A stretch of 64,000 bases of DNA from Bacilli bacterium (GCA_017617065.1 JAFZWP010000001.1:124001-188000); one strand, 5' to 3'; shown: positions 5,837-14,072, numbered from the stretch's first letter. Program-made: numbers and translations. The notes: generated by a model not told the origin, from the letters alone.

Positions 5837-7189
5837 ATGGCGGCATCTCCTTTATTAGAGCTTACTTTAACTAGAGATTCATCAAACGATGTAATTAATG
5901 AAATTTCCGCTCTTACTGGTGCTATATATTTAGTTATTGGTGTACCTGGTACTGATGAAGGTGTAACTCCTACAATTACACAAGGGACTAATATTACTTA
6001 TGTAAGTGGTCCTGAATCTGATTTTGAAGTATGGGAATCTATTGTAAAAGTATCTGATATAGATAATTTTTCATTTAGTATACATTGTGATAAGTATAGA
6101 GTATATACTGTAACTAATGCTTCTATTTCTAATTGGAGTAATGCTGGATCTGGAACGGGTGTAGATAAAGTAGCACCTCTTGAAGTTACTATGACTCCTA
6201 CTCCACAAGATTTATTCGGATATAGTGAAGAAGTTGGAGATGGAGCTTTTTATGCATGGGATAATGGTACAACTACTTATTATACACAATCCGGTACTCC
6301 ACAAGTAGGTGATACAATATATGATGATACTTTTACAGCTACTTCAATGCTAGTAACTGCTGTTAATCAGAATGGTAGTATTGAAATAGGTTATCTAACT
6401 CTTAGCATGACATTTGATGATGATGGAGGAGTTCCTGTAACAAATAGCTTTTCAATTGATGGTGGTACTTCATATACTACATATGGCGGAGGTCCTTATA
6501 CACTTGATGTATCATATGGATCTCATACTCTTAATACAACCGGTGCTGGTGATGTATTATTTATTAATAATACGACAGTAGCTACAGTTGCTACAATGGG
6601 CGATGATATTTCTTGTAGTTTTGTTATTGCGCAAGATGGTACAACTGTTACATTTACAGGTAATGCAGGTAGTATAGTTATAAATGTAAGTTCTCAACCA
6701 GTAGTTGTTACAATAGGTCGAGGACTTAGCTGTTGTGTTAAATATGATACACCTATTGATTATTATGATGGCACAACTAAAAATGCAGAAGATGTACGAG
6801 TTGGTGATAAGATATTAGGATATGATGAAAAAGCACAGGTATTTGTTGAAGTTGAAGTTTTGGGTATTAAAGAAAGAATTAAGCATGAAATGGTACATGT
6901 TGTAACTCCAAATCATATAATTGACATAACTGTAGATCATCCTATTTTAACTAATCAAGGCTGGGCTGTATATAATTCTCATTATAATAGTTATAAAGAT
7001 CTTAATAAAATTGATTTAACATATGGTTTAAAACTATTAACATCTGATAATACTTATGAAGATATACTTTCAATAGATCATTATACAATAGATGAACCAT
7101 TAAAAACTTATACTTTTGATGTTACAAATGGTATAGATACTTATGTAACAGGTGGATTAATATCACATAATGCACCTGAAAAATGTTAA
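5837..7189 (+). CDS. fibre-like protein with C-terminal Hint/BIL autoprocessing domain, 450 aa
   Basis: Residues 1-298 are Thr/Ser/Gly-rich beta repeats typical of phage fibres and share the TP-x-x-GDT-x-Y module with the preceding gene. From C299/C300 (CVKYDTPIDYYDG) to the end lies a Hint domain as in inteins and bacterial intein-like elements: an N-terminal Cys, VRVGDKILGYDEK, a block-B-like ITVDHPILTNQGW, and the C-terminal TYVTGGLISHN ending H444-N445. Only APEKC follows. In this family the Cys makes a thioester and Asn cyclises, giving cleavage or splicing. With no real C-extein, self-cleavage or covalent attachment of the fibre part is more likely than splicing. Starts after AAAGGAATTATAG. 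Confidence 0.85.
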   Translation: MAASPLLELTLTRDSSNDVINEISALTGAIYLVIGVPGTDEGVTPTITQGTNITYVSGPESDFEVWESIVKVSDIDNFSFSIHCDKYRVYTVTNASISNWSNAGSGTGVDKVAPLEVTMTPTPQDLFGYSEEVGDGAFYAWDNGTTTYYTQSGTPQVGDTIYDDTFTATSMLVTAVNQNGSIEIGYLTLSMTFDDDGGVPVTNSFSIDGGTSYTTYGGGPYTLDVSYGSHTLNTTGAGDVLFINNTTVATVATMGDDISCSFVIAQDGTTVTFTGNAGSIVINVSSQPVVVTIGRGLSCCVKYDTPIDYYDGTTKNAEDVRVGDKILGYDEKAQVFVEVEVLGIKERIKHEMVHVVTPNHIIDITVDHPILTNQGWAVYNSHYNSYKDLNKIDLTYGLKLLTSDNTYEDILSIDHYTIDEPLKTYTFDVTNGIDTYVTGGLISHNAPEKC

Positions 7190-7204
7190 TAAAGGAATTA
7201 AATA

Positions 7205-8611
7205 ATGTCTTTTGCAAGAGATTCTTCTAAAGATGTAAATAATAAAACAACATATTTTACAGATACTACTTTACTTAGTAGTGGTTTAACATTATACGAT
7301 AATACTGGTACAGATACAACAGAACGTGTTGGTGAAGTATTAACTAGCACGAGTTTTAATTTATACGTAGAACCACCAACACCACCAACACCTGTTACAA
7401 TTACTAAATTTGAATCTAGTGGTATTACAACTTGGTATTTAGATAGTGAAGGTGATTTATGGGGATGTGGTGATAATCAATATGGTCAACAAGGTATAGA
7501 TCCAGCTACTACTTATATTTCTACTTTTACAAAGCGTGCATCTAATGTTAAAGATTTTACCTGTTCAGAAAGTACTACTTGGTATATAGATGAAGATGAT
7601 AAATTATTTGGTTGTGGTTTAAATGATAAGGGTCAGCAAGGTTCTGGTGATACCACAAATGTATCTACTTTTACACAACGTGGTACTAATGTAGCAGATA
7701 TAAAAGCTTCAGGTACTATGACTTGGTATTTAACTAAAGATGATAAATTATATGGTACTGGTGATAATGCATGCGGTCAACAATCAACAGGTGATACAAC
7801 TAATGTAACATCATTTACACAAAGAGCAACTAATGTAGCAAGCTTTAAAATTGCAAGAGAAACGGGTGCTGTTGTTTGGTATTTAAGTACAAGTAGTGCA
7901 TTATTTGGTGTTGGTATGAATGTACAAGGTAATCAAGGGGATGGAACAGGTGGTACTACTCCTAATTATGTTAGTCATTTTACTCAACGTGCTACCGATG
8001 TTGCAGATTATGATTGTACAGGACAAGAAACTTGGTATGTTACAACTGGAGGTGTATTATATGGTTGTGGAAGAAATAATGCAGGTCAACAAGGTATTGC
8101 AACAAGTACTGCTCGTGTATTAACATTTACTCAACGCGCAACAAATGTAAAAAGTGTACATTGTTTTATGGGAATTACTTGGTATATAGATAATAGTAAT
8201 AATTTATATGCAGCAGGTACAAATACCAGTGGTCAACAAGGTACAGGTGATACTACAAATACAACTGCTTTTGGTCTTCGTGCTTCAAGAGTATCAAAAG
8301 TTTATCCTGGAAGAAATGCTACTTGGTATATTGATGTCCAAAATAAATTATATGGTACAGGTATTAATTCTAATGGAAATCAAGGATCGGGAGATACAAC
8401 AACTGTAACTACATTTACTCAAAGAGCTACAGATGTTAGTGATGTAAAAGCTGTATCTTATGTATTAAATGTAATTAGTTATTATTATACAACTTGGTAT
8501 TTATCAAGCGATAGTAAATCATTATATGGTTGTGGTGATAATGCTTTTGGTCAGCAAAGTTCTGGAGATACTTCTCAAATCGTTACATTTACAAAGCGTG
8601 CTATATTATAA
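7205..8611 (+). CDS. RCC1-like beta-propeller protein, 468 aa, probable fibre tip
   Basis: Starts MSFARDSSKDVNNKTTYF, echoing the ARDSS/TRDSS-N/K-DV start of the neighbour. From residue about 72 eight repeats of about 48 residues are visible, each with TWYL or TWYI, then L(Y/F/W)GCGDN or similar, GQQG and a TFTQRATNV ending. This is the RCC1 blade pattern, giving a seven- or eight-bladed propeller that presents variable loops, suited to receptor or glycan binding at a fibre tip. The gene overlaps the convergent leftward gene by 6 bp. A virion surface role is inferred from location and composition; enzymatic residues are not seen. Confidence 0.8.
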   Translation: MSFARDSSKDVNNKTTYFTDTTLLSSGLTLYDNTGTDTTERVGEVLTSTSFNLYVEPPTPPTPVTITKFESSGITTWYLDSEGDLWGCGDNQYGQQGIDPATTYISTFTKRASNVKDFTCSESTTWYIDEDDKLFGCGLNDKGQQGSGDTTNVSTFTQRGTNVADIKASGTMTWYLTKDDKLYGTGDNACGQQSTGDTTNVTSFTQRATNVASFKIARETGAVVWYLSTSSALFGVGMNVQGNQGDGTGGTTPNYVSHFTQRATDVADYDCTGQETWYVTTGGVLYGCGRNNAGQQGIATSTARVLTFTQRATNVKSVHCFMGITWYIDNSNNLYAAGTNTSGQQGTGDTTNTTAFGLRASRVSKVYPGRNATWYIDVQNKLYGTGINSNGNQGSGDTTTVTTFTQRATDVSDVKAVSYVLNVISYYYTTWYLSSDSKSLYGCGDNAFGQQSSGDTSQIVTFTKRAIL

Positions 8612-9007
8612 GTAAATAACTTTAGGTTTTTTAGGTGCTGTGATAACAAATATATTTAATCGCATCACTTCTATTTGCCAATATTTAGCTTTTTTAAATA
8701 TTTTAACTTCTTCTTTATATTGTTTATCTACATATATAGTATTATTTTTAAAATCTACTTTTCTTATAGGAATGGTTTTTGTGGGTTCAATCACATCATT
8801 GGCCCAAGTTAATTGTACTATTATTTCTCTTGGAGTGAGCATTAAAGCCAAAGGATTAACTGGTCGCATTACTTCTATAAAGTAATGTCCTTTATTTAAT
8901 TGTGTATGATCTAACTCATTAATAAATTCTTCTTCGGTACATGTAATATTATAGCAATTAGGTGCATATTCTTTATAAGAAGATTTATTGTTTCTAAAAT
9001 TATTCAT
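8606..9007 (-). CDS. hypothetical protein, 133 aa
   Basis: Starts MNNFRNNKSSYKEYAPNC and contains two similar segments: HYFIEVMRPVNPLALMLTPREIIVQL (about residues 42-67) and YWQIEVMRLNIFVITAPKKPKV at the end. The repeated IEVMR suggests an internally duplicated beta domain. No known family. It lies directly downstream (8 nt) of the membrane J-domain gene and is probably cotranscribed with it; its stop overlaps the convergent RCC1-like gene. Confidence 0.65.
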   Translation of the reverse strand: MNNFRNNKSSYKEYAPNCYNITCTEEEFINELDHTQLNKGHYFIEVMRPVNPLALMLTPREIIVQLTWANDVIEPTKTIPIRKVDFKNNTIYVDKQYKEEVKIFKKAKYWQIEVMRLNIFVITAPKKPKVIYL

Positions 9008-9015
9008 TTTAATTC

Positions 9016-9750
9016 CTACTTATTCTTAGAACCTGCTAATATTAAAGCTGAGAATACAATAGCTAATGGTAATAAGATATATTTAAAGAACTTAGATGCT
9101 AACCAATAAAGTACTTGAAAGACATGATATATAAATTTACTACAGGTTAATGTAAATAAAACCATAGTCCAAGTGAAGAATCTAAGTAAAGTATTTTCTT
9201 CAATACCTTCGTAAAAATATAAGGTCCATTTACCCGAAGGTTTTTTACTAGGAAGAATTGTCTTTTTAAATAATTTAGCTATACGATTAAATAATGTTCC
9301 CAAAGATAACATAAATGTAATTATTGTATTACCAAATAATACTAAAATATTACGATTCCAGATAGCTTTTACTGCATTTTCAAATTTATAATCCCAAAAT
9401 GAATCTAAAATATTAACTACAGGCTCATGCGTAGGGTTCTCATAATACTTTGGATTAACTTGCGAAAAGGTGGATTCTTGATAGCTCGAATATTCATTCT
9501 TTTCTGTAAATTGTTCATCAAAGATTTCGTTATCATCATAATCACCATCTAATTTTTTGTTATAAAAAGCTCTTTTTGTGGGATCTTTTAATGTTTCATA
9601 AGCGATTTGAATATCCTGATATTTAGCAGTTTCTTTATGCAATATATCAGGATGATACTTTTTAGCTAATGAATAATAAGCTCTCTTGATCTCATCTTGA
9701 GAAGCATTTCTATCTACACCTAAGATTTTATAATAGTCTTTTATTTTCAT
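9016..9750 (-). CDS. membrane-anchored J-domain (DnaJ-like) protein, 244 aa
   Basis: Residues 1-66 are a classical J-domain: [27 protein letters not shown] with the Hsp70-stimulating HPD at 33-35, then [20 protein letters not shown]. There is no Gly/Phe or zinc region. An acidic linker (70-110) leads to hydrophobic stretches at about 130-155, 190-212 and 217-240, so the C-terminus is in the membrane. It probably recruits host DnaK to a membrane site, for instance for phage protein folding or host membrane remodelling. A sigma70-like promoter (9757-9785) precedes it. The membrane topology is unusual for a phage J-protein. Confidence 0.85.
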   Translation of the reverse strand: MKIKDYYKILGVDRNASQDEIKRAYYSLAKKYHPDILHKETAKYQDIQIAYETLKDPTKRAFYNKKLDGDYDDNEIFDEQFTEKNEYSSYQESTFSQVNPKYYENPTHEPVVNILDSFWDYKFENAVKAIWNRNILVLFGNTIITFMLSLGTLFNRIAKLFKKTILPSKKPSGKWTLYFYEGIEENTLLRFFTWTMVLFTLTCSKFIYHVFQVLYWLASKFFKYILLPLAIVFSALILAGSKNK

Positions 9751-9756
9751 ACTACA

Positions 9757-9785
9757 AATATAGACTATTTATATGGAAAAGTAAA
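9757..9785 (-). promoter_or_regulatory. sigma70-like promoter, leftward
   Basis: Minus strand TTTACT (9785-9780), 17-nt spacer, TATATT (9762-9757), 7 nt upstream of the J-protein ATG. The spacer also contains TATAAATA, the T4 late-promoter octamer. Confidence 0.6.
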
Positions 9786-9793
9786 GCCGATAA

Positions 9794-10408
9794 TTATAAT
9801 TGTTTTGCTTTAGCTATTTGAAAGAGATTTTTACCCCATGTAACTTTATCCCTAAGATAATGATTATACGGTGTTTTTGCATTACTTACCATGGCACAAT
9901 CTATGTCATTGTCTAAGCATTCTTCAATTACTATAGGACTATCATCAATCATAAGATCTACTTTTTGTTCTTTGATTGCTTCTAGTTTAGTATGTGTACC
10001 TAGATCTATAATATTATCCATAGGTACTCTCATGTGATATTTTTCTAGTTGATCATAAGTCCAAGCTCTTGCAAAAGTAACTTTTTTACGAACTATATCA
10101 CCAAAAAAGTAACAAGTGCCATAATCTGTAGATCTTGATGTAATAATCTTTAAATCATACTTTTGTTGCCATTCCCATAATAACCAAGAATACTTAGGAT
10201 TAAAAGGTTTGGTATCATAACCAGGTTTATTTTTAAAATAATAAATAATTTTATCAGCTACTTCTTTAGGATAGCAATCATAAATATACCAAACCGGAGG
10301 TCTAAAATACTTATATTTATGAAAATGAGCAAAACCCATTTTATAAATAGGCTCTGCATCAAATACAGTATTATCAAGATCTAAACCTAATACTTTAATC
10401 ATGTTCAT
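9794..10408 (-). CDS. HAD-family nucleotidase-like phosphatase, 204 aa
   Basis: Carries the HAD signature: motif I GLDLDNT (catalytic D10, general acid D12), motif II IITSRS (near 95), a motif III lysine region and motif IV DLMIDDSP (near 165). Length and motifs fit 5'(3')-deoxyribonucleotidases or related phosphatases that trim nucleoside monophosphates. Start taken as MNMIKVLG at 10408, inside the end of the GMP reductase gene (14-bp overlap), so the two are translationally coupled. Together they point to phage control of purine monophosphate pools. Substrate not provable from sequence. Confidence 0.8.
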   Translation of the reverse strand: MNMIKVLGLDLDNTVFDAEPIYKMGFAHFHKYKYFRPPVWYIYDCYPKEVADKIIYYFKNKPGYDTKPFNPKYSWLLWEWQQKYDLKIITSRSTDYGTCYFFGDIVRKKVTFARAWTYDQLEKYHMRVPMDNIIDLGTHTKLEAIKEQKVDLMIDDSPIVIEECLDNDIDCAMVSNAKTPYNHYLRDKVTWGKNLFQIAKAKQL

Positions 10409-11543
10409 ATCTTTCAAAGACTTTATTTATAGTATGATTTACTTTAATTATAGTTGCACATTTAGACATAGATTTAACATTTGCAGCACCAATATAAGTA
10501 CAAGCTGAAGCTACACCACCTTTAATATCTTGTAAAATTTTATCCAAATTGCCAGTGTATGGAATTAATACTTCTCTACCTTCACTAGCTTTGTAATTTG
10601 ACATTCCGCCAGCAAATTTATTGTTTGCTAGAGTAGATGACATACCATAATATAACTTATAATTTTTATAAGAATACATGGGTTTACCTGGTTCCATTTT
10701 ACTACATTCTGGATTAAAATCCCAATCTACTGAATATTCACCTGTCTTAAAGCATTTAGTAATTACTTCGCCTTCTGCTTCATCTGTACCGGCAAACAAT
10801 CCACCAGCCATAACAAAATCTGCATTAAGCGCAAATGCTTTACAAATATCACCTACTTCTACAATACCACCATCGGCACAAATCATACCATTAACAGAAT
10901 GAGCAATATCTGCACATTCTAAAATTAATGAAACCATAGGTACTCCACAACCTGTCATTTTACGGGTAGTACAAACAGCACCTGATCCAATACCTACTTT
11001 TAAAATATCAGCATATTCAAGTAGTTTATGACAAATATCACTGGAAGCAATATTACCGCACATAATAACTGCATCTAAATAATTTTCTCGGATTTGTTTT
11101 AATATTCTATAAGCTTCTGGGATATAAAAGTTGGGTGCATCTATACAAATATTTTCTTTTAGCCATACACCAGAATCTTCAATTTCTTTAAGCTTACTAA
11201 ATTCTTCTGGCCAATGCCTAATACCAATAGTTATAAATAAATTACTATAATCAATTTTTTCATCTTGACATTCTTTCATAAAATTAACAATTTCTTCTGC
11301 TGTATAAAATTTATGAAGTGTAGCAAACATACCAGCTTTTAAAAGATGTTTAGCTGTTTCGAAATTACCAACAGTTGCCATATTTGCATTAAATATACCT
11401 AATCCTTTTCTTACTTGGCCTCTTTTAAATGTATATTCTCTTATTAAATTAACATCTTTACGAGAATTACAGTTATTACCCATTTTAGGTTTAATAAGAA
11501 TATCTGAATAATCTAAATTAGTTTCAGATAGGATATGTGTCAT
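10395..11543 (-). CDS. guaC: GMP reductase (IMPDH/GMPR family), 382 aa
   Basis: Full-length TIM barrel of the IMPDH/GMPR family. The active-site loop GIGSGAVCTTRKMTG places the catalytic cysteine at C191, close to E. coli GuaC C186. The C-terminal flap YYGMSSTLANNKFAGGM, then ASEGREVLIPY and SACTYIGAANVKSM, follows the GMP-reductase rather than the IMP-dehydrogenase pattern, and no CBS domains are present. The enzyme converts GMP plus NADPH to IMP, NADP+ and ammonia. In a phage it could recycle host GMP towards adenine nucleotides, sensible for an AT-rich genome. It overlaps the upstream gene by 4 bp (ATGA) and the nucleotidase downstream. Confidence 0.9.
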   Translation of the reverse strand: MTHILSETNLDYSDILIKPKMGNNCNSRKDVNLIREYTFKRGQVRKGLGIFNANMATVGNFETAKHLLKAGMFATLHKFYTAEEIVNFMKECQDEKIDYSNLFITIGIRHWPEEFSKLKEIEDSGVWLKENICIDAPNFYIPEAYRILKQIRENYLDAVIMCGNIASSDICHKLLEYADILKVGIGSGAVCTTRKMTGCGVPMVSLILECADIAHSVNGMICADGGIVEVGDICKAFALNADFVMAGGLFAGTDEAEGEVITKCFKTGEYSVDWDFNPECSKMEPGKPMYSYKNYKLYYGMSSTLANNKFAGGMSNYKASEGREVLIPYTGNLDKILQDIKGGVASACTYIGAANVKSMSKCATIIKVNHTINKVFERYEHD

Positions 11544-11878
11544 TGTTTTTCTCCATATTTAAGTAAAAATTGATCCCATTGATTAGAATTCATTGAATTT
11601 TTAATACTATTAATATCTTTTCCATAAAGATAAAATAGACCTTGAATTTCTTTTGGTATATTTGAAAAATCTATTTTTATAAGAATAAGAGTAGTTTTTC
11701 TATTTCGTTTTCTTTTATTTTTATAATCATAATAATAAATAGTACAATAATCCCCCGTTTTGGGATTATTCCAGTTATTTCCTAGGCATGGGAAGCGTGA
11801 ATAATCGTATACAAGATTACCATTTCTTGTAAATAAATAAGCATTTTCTTTAAAATTTACTAATCTATAGATATACAT
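11540..11878 (-). CDS. hypothetical protein, 112 aa
   Basis: Starts MYIYRLVNFKENAYLFTRNG. Tyr/Asn/Lys-rich with a basic YKNKRKRNRKTTLILIKIDF strand in the middle and helical C-terminus. The pattern suggests a small beta-rich protein. Stop and start overlap the GMP reductase gene (4 bp), so it heads that operon. Upstream lie an ATTCTA element (11897-11902) and a GTTCTA element (11923-11928). No clear Shine-Dalgarno. Function unknown. Confidence 0.65.
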   Translation of the reverse strand: MYIYRLVNFKENAYLFTRNGNLVYDYSRFPCLGNNWNNPKTGDYCTIYYYDYKNKRKRNRKTTLILIKIDFSNIPKEIQGLFYLYGKDINSIKNSMNSNQWDQFLLKYGEKQ

Positions 11879-11916
11879 ATTTTATATTATATTTAATAGA
11901 ATAGTTTCTGTAAAGC

Positions 11917-11928
11917 CATAAATAGAAC
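11917..11928 (-). promoter_or_regulatory. GTTCTA promoter element, leftward
   Basis: Minus-strand GTTCTATTTATG; a second element ATTCTATTAAAT (11902-11891) lies nearer the ATG at 11878. Both face the hypothetical-GMP reductase-nucleotidase operon and are divergent from the element at 11986. Confidence 0.5.
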
Positions 11929-11985
11929 TATAGAATCGAAAATTTCCAATCTGAAACCTTTATTCAAAATAGGTGTAAAAGGGTA

Positions 11986-11998
11986 GTTCTATTATATA
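11986..11998 (+). promoter_or_regulatory. GTTCTA promoter element, rightward
   Basis: GTTCTATTATATA, 38 nt before the ATG at 12024. Oriented towards the lysis-type genes. Confidence 0.5.
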
Positions 11999-12023
11999 TG
12001 TAAATGAAAGAGGTAGAAGAAAT

Positions 12024-12329
12024 ATGATAGAGTTAGTCGAATTTTATATGGCAGGTACTATTGCAATTATTGGTATAATTGAATGGTTAAAGCAATTAAA
12101 TATCAAGAATTTTCATAAATTTGCACCTTATATTTCTTTGGTATTATGTTTAGTTGCGGGTTTTTTTGCAGCTAAATCAAATGCAAAGTTAGATGCTTGG
12201 AATATTTTCTGCTATTGTGGTGGATTATTAGCATGTGTACAATTAGGTTATCAAGCAGTAGTAGAATCTATTTGTGGTGCAATTAATCGTTTCTTAAATA
12301 AAAATAATACTGAAATAAAGGAAGACTAA
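12024..12329 (+). CDS. holin-like membrane protein, 101 aa
   Basis: Three hydrophobic stretches: residues about 3-22 (VEFYMAGTIAIIGIIEWL), 33-50 (APYISLVLCLVAGFFAA) and 58-80 (AWNIFCYCGGLLACVQLGY), followed by a charged tail NRFLNKNNTEIKED. Size, topology and charged C-terminus match phage holins, and the gene leads a rightward cluster that ends with a lysozyme. It would form membrane holes that time lysis. The next gene starts 1 nt after its stop. No specific holin family can be assigned by eye. Confidence 0.6.
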   Translation: MIELVEFYMAGTIAIIGIIEWLKQLNIKNFHKFAPYISLVLCLVAGFFAAKSNAKLDAWNIFCYCGGLLACVQLGYQAVVESICGAINRFLNKNNTEIKED

Positions 12330-12330
12330 G

Positions 12331-12927
12331 ATGTGGGAATTAATAATTGGTATATTATGTTGTTTAGGAATGGCCGGAAGTTTGTTCAGTTATTTACAAT
12401 GGTATAAAAAGAAATATAATAATGGAAAAGATCCTTCTAGTTTATCTTCTACTTTTTATAAAACTGGTTGGAAATTTAGAGTATTATTAATTGCTTTAGC
12501 TTTATGGATGATTTATCCTGTATTGTTAGCTGATGGCATTTATACAAGTTCTGGTTGGATGTATTATGCACCTTATACTTTAATTTCTTGGAGTAAAGTT
12601 GCATATGCAGTTGCTATGGGTGGAATTATAGGTGTTGCTTTAAATGCTTATGGTAACTATCATAATGAAACCAGAGCGCATGTTACTTCTGCAAGTGTAA
12701 TCGCAGCAGGTGGTGCAATTGCAGGTTCTGTTCTTCGTAAAGAATGGTATATCGGAGTAGCATTATGGGTAGCTTGGTTATTATATTATGTTTGGAAAAA
12801 CTATAAAAATAACAAAGCTGGCAATAAAAATGCATGGGGTCTTTATATTGAATTAGTAGCTTTCTATGCTGTACCTACATGCTTGGTTGTCTACATGTTA
12901 ATGAATTATTTTTTCTTAGCAAAATAG
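12331..12927 (+). CDS. polytopic membrane protein, 198 aa
   Basis: At least five hydrophobic segments are visible (about residues 3-23, 49-68, 88-108, 118-134 region, 137-155 and 170-193), with Trp/Tyr-rich interfaces and short positively charged loops such as YKKKYNNGKDP. No transporter motif is recognised. It follows the holin-like gene by 1 nt and precedes the lysozyme gene, so a lysis-accessory, antiholin or membrane-remodelling role is plausible. Starts ATG after GGAAGACTAAG. Confidence 0.7.
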   Translation: MWELIIGILCCLGMAGSLFSYLQWYKKKYNNGKDPSSLSSTFYKTGWKFRVLLIALALWMIYPVLLADGIYTSSGWMYYAPYTLISWSKVAYAVAMGGIIGVALNAYGNYHNETRAHVTSASVIAAGGAIAGSVLRKEWYIGVALWVAWLLYYVWKNYKNNKAGNKNAWGLYIELVAFYAVPTCLVVYMLMNYFFLAK

Positions 12928-12928
12928 C

Positions 12929-12956
12929 TTTACTTTAATAAAAACTATGATATGAT
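12929..12956 (+). promoter_or_regulatory. sigma70-like promoter before the lysozyme leader
   Basis: TTTACT (12929-12934), 16-nt spacer, TATGAT (12951-12956). It would drive the lysozyme gene with a leader of about 130 nt. Confidence 0.45.
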
Positions 12957-12960
12957 TAAT

Positions 12961-13030
12961 AATAAATAAAGGGGATTTATTTATACAGAGGGTCTTTACA
13001 CTTGTAATTTTGATGGCAAGAAATTACAAA
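12961..13030 (+). promoter_or_regulatory. structured 5' leader of the lysozyme gene
   Basis: Two hairpins are visible in the leader: AATAAAT/ATTTATT (12961-12967 with 12975-12981) and the perfect TGTAATTT/AAATTACA (13003-13010 with 13021-13028), extendable with one bulge to ACTT/AAGT. They may control stability or translation. No known riboswitch recognised. Confidence 0.4.
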
Positions 13031-13090
13031 AGTAGAGATTAGATTTGAGATAGTCTATTCTTATTGTTTAACTTTAGGAAAGGATATTTA

Positions 13091-13900
13091 ATGTCAAATA
13101 ATATAAAAACCCACAGAGGACACCGATTGTTCTGGTTAATCTGTTCAGTTTGTATATTGTGTACTAGTACGTATTTTGCCGGTATGCTATCAAGAGTACC
13201 AAATAATAGTAATGAGTTATTATTAGCAAAAGATCAGATAATAGTACAATTGAATGATAAATATGAAAAACTAGTCAATGAACATAAAAAGAGTCAAGAA
13301 TTAATAAATGCTACAACAAGTGAAGTAAAACGTTTGACTCAAGAATTAAAAGAATATAAAAATCAAGACAACAAAGAATTAATTTTTAATGAAGCAAATA
13401 CTAATCTGGGAGTATCAATCGTTTCAGACCATATAAAAGCAAATGAATCATTTTCTGCTATGGCATATTGTGATTCAGATGGTAAATATAGAAATGGATA
13501 TGGTACTTTAGCAAATATGATCACTTATAAAATTGGTGATACAGTTAAATTAAGAAATTGTAAAGGCAAAGTAGAAACAGTTACTGCTACAAAAAGTAAC
13601 CAAGTATTACCAGAAAGATCAATTACAGAAGAAGAAGCTTTAGAAAGAAAAGAAGCTCATCTAATCAAGCATGTATTCCCATATTTATACGGTAAGCATT
13701 TTAGAAGCCAAGAAGAATTCATTGTGGCTACTGATGTTATTTACAATCGTGGTATAGCACAATCTAAATCATTATTTAATTCAGATGGTACTATAAATTG
13801 TAAAAGTTTGTATAATTATATGGATCATTCTAAAAAAGCATATCAACAAGTAATGCGCAAAAGATATGCTAAGAATTATGCTTTGTGTATTCAATCATAG
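13091..13900 (+). CDS. membrane-anchored T4-type lysozyme (GH24 endolysin), 269 aa
   Basis: ATG at 13091 follows AGGAAAGGATATTTA. Residues 13-31 (LFWLICSVCILCTSTYFAG) are a single N-terminal membrane or signal-anchor segment; residues 42-95 are a coiled-coil stalk; the GH24 domain starts near 110. IKANESFSAMAYCDSDGKY supplies the catalytic Glu (E119) and Asp (D128), followed by GYGT; the Thr position of T4 lysozyme seems replaced. It cleaves the glycan backbone of peptidoglycan. The anchor suggests SAR-type export and release, or a membrane-tethered enzyme. At 269 aa it is longer than T4 lysozyme (164) because of the stalk and insertions. Followed at once by a small membrane gene. Confidence 0.85.
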   Translation: MSNNIKTHRGHRLFWLICSVCILCTSTYFAGMLSRVPNNSNELLLAKDQIIVQLNDKYEKLVNEHKKSQELINATTSEVKRLTQELKEYKNQDNKELIFNEANTNLGVSIVSDHIKANESFSAMAYCDSDGKYRNGYGTLANMITYKIGDTVKLRNCKGKVETVTATKSNQVLPERSITEEEALERKEAHLIKHVFPYLYGKHFRSQEEFIVATDVIYNRGIAQSKSLFNSDGTINCKSLYNYMDHSKKAYQQVMRKRYAKNYALCIQS

Positions 13901-13909
13901 GAGCTTGTT

Positions 13910-14059
13910 ATGAGTTTAAATATATACGTACAAATTGTTGCATATGTAGCATTAACCGCAGCAATTATATCTTCTATTTTTTGGATATTGCTTTCATACA
14001 CTTGGTGGAAGAGTGAAAAGAAAAGAATTAAAAAAGTACGTGAAATGAATAATATTTAG
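13910..14059 (+). CDS. small single-pass membrane protein in lysis cassette, 49 aa
   Basis: TAGGAG overlaps the lysozyme stop and precedes the ATG at 7 nt. Residues about 5-31 (YVQIVAYVALTAAIISSIFWILLSY) form one membrane helix, followed by a basic tail (KSEKKRIKKVREMNN). This is the layout of small holins, pinholins or antiholins. Position right after the lysozyme supports a lysis role. A candidate structured RNA starts immediately downstream. Confidence 0.65.
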   Translation: MSLNIYVQIVAYVALTAAIISSIFWILLSYTWWKSEKKRIKKVREMNNI

Positions 14060-14060
14060 C

Positions 14061-14072
14061 GTTCTATAAAAC
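14061..14072 (+). promoter_or_regulatory. GTTCTA promoter element for a small RNA
   Basis: GTTCTATAAAAC, with predicted transcript start near 14073. No gene follows on this strand before the terminator at 14162, which is why a non-coding transcript is proposed. Confidence 0.45.
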
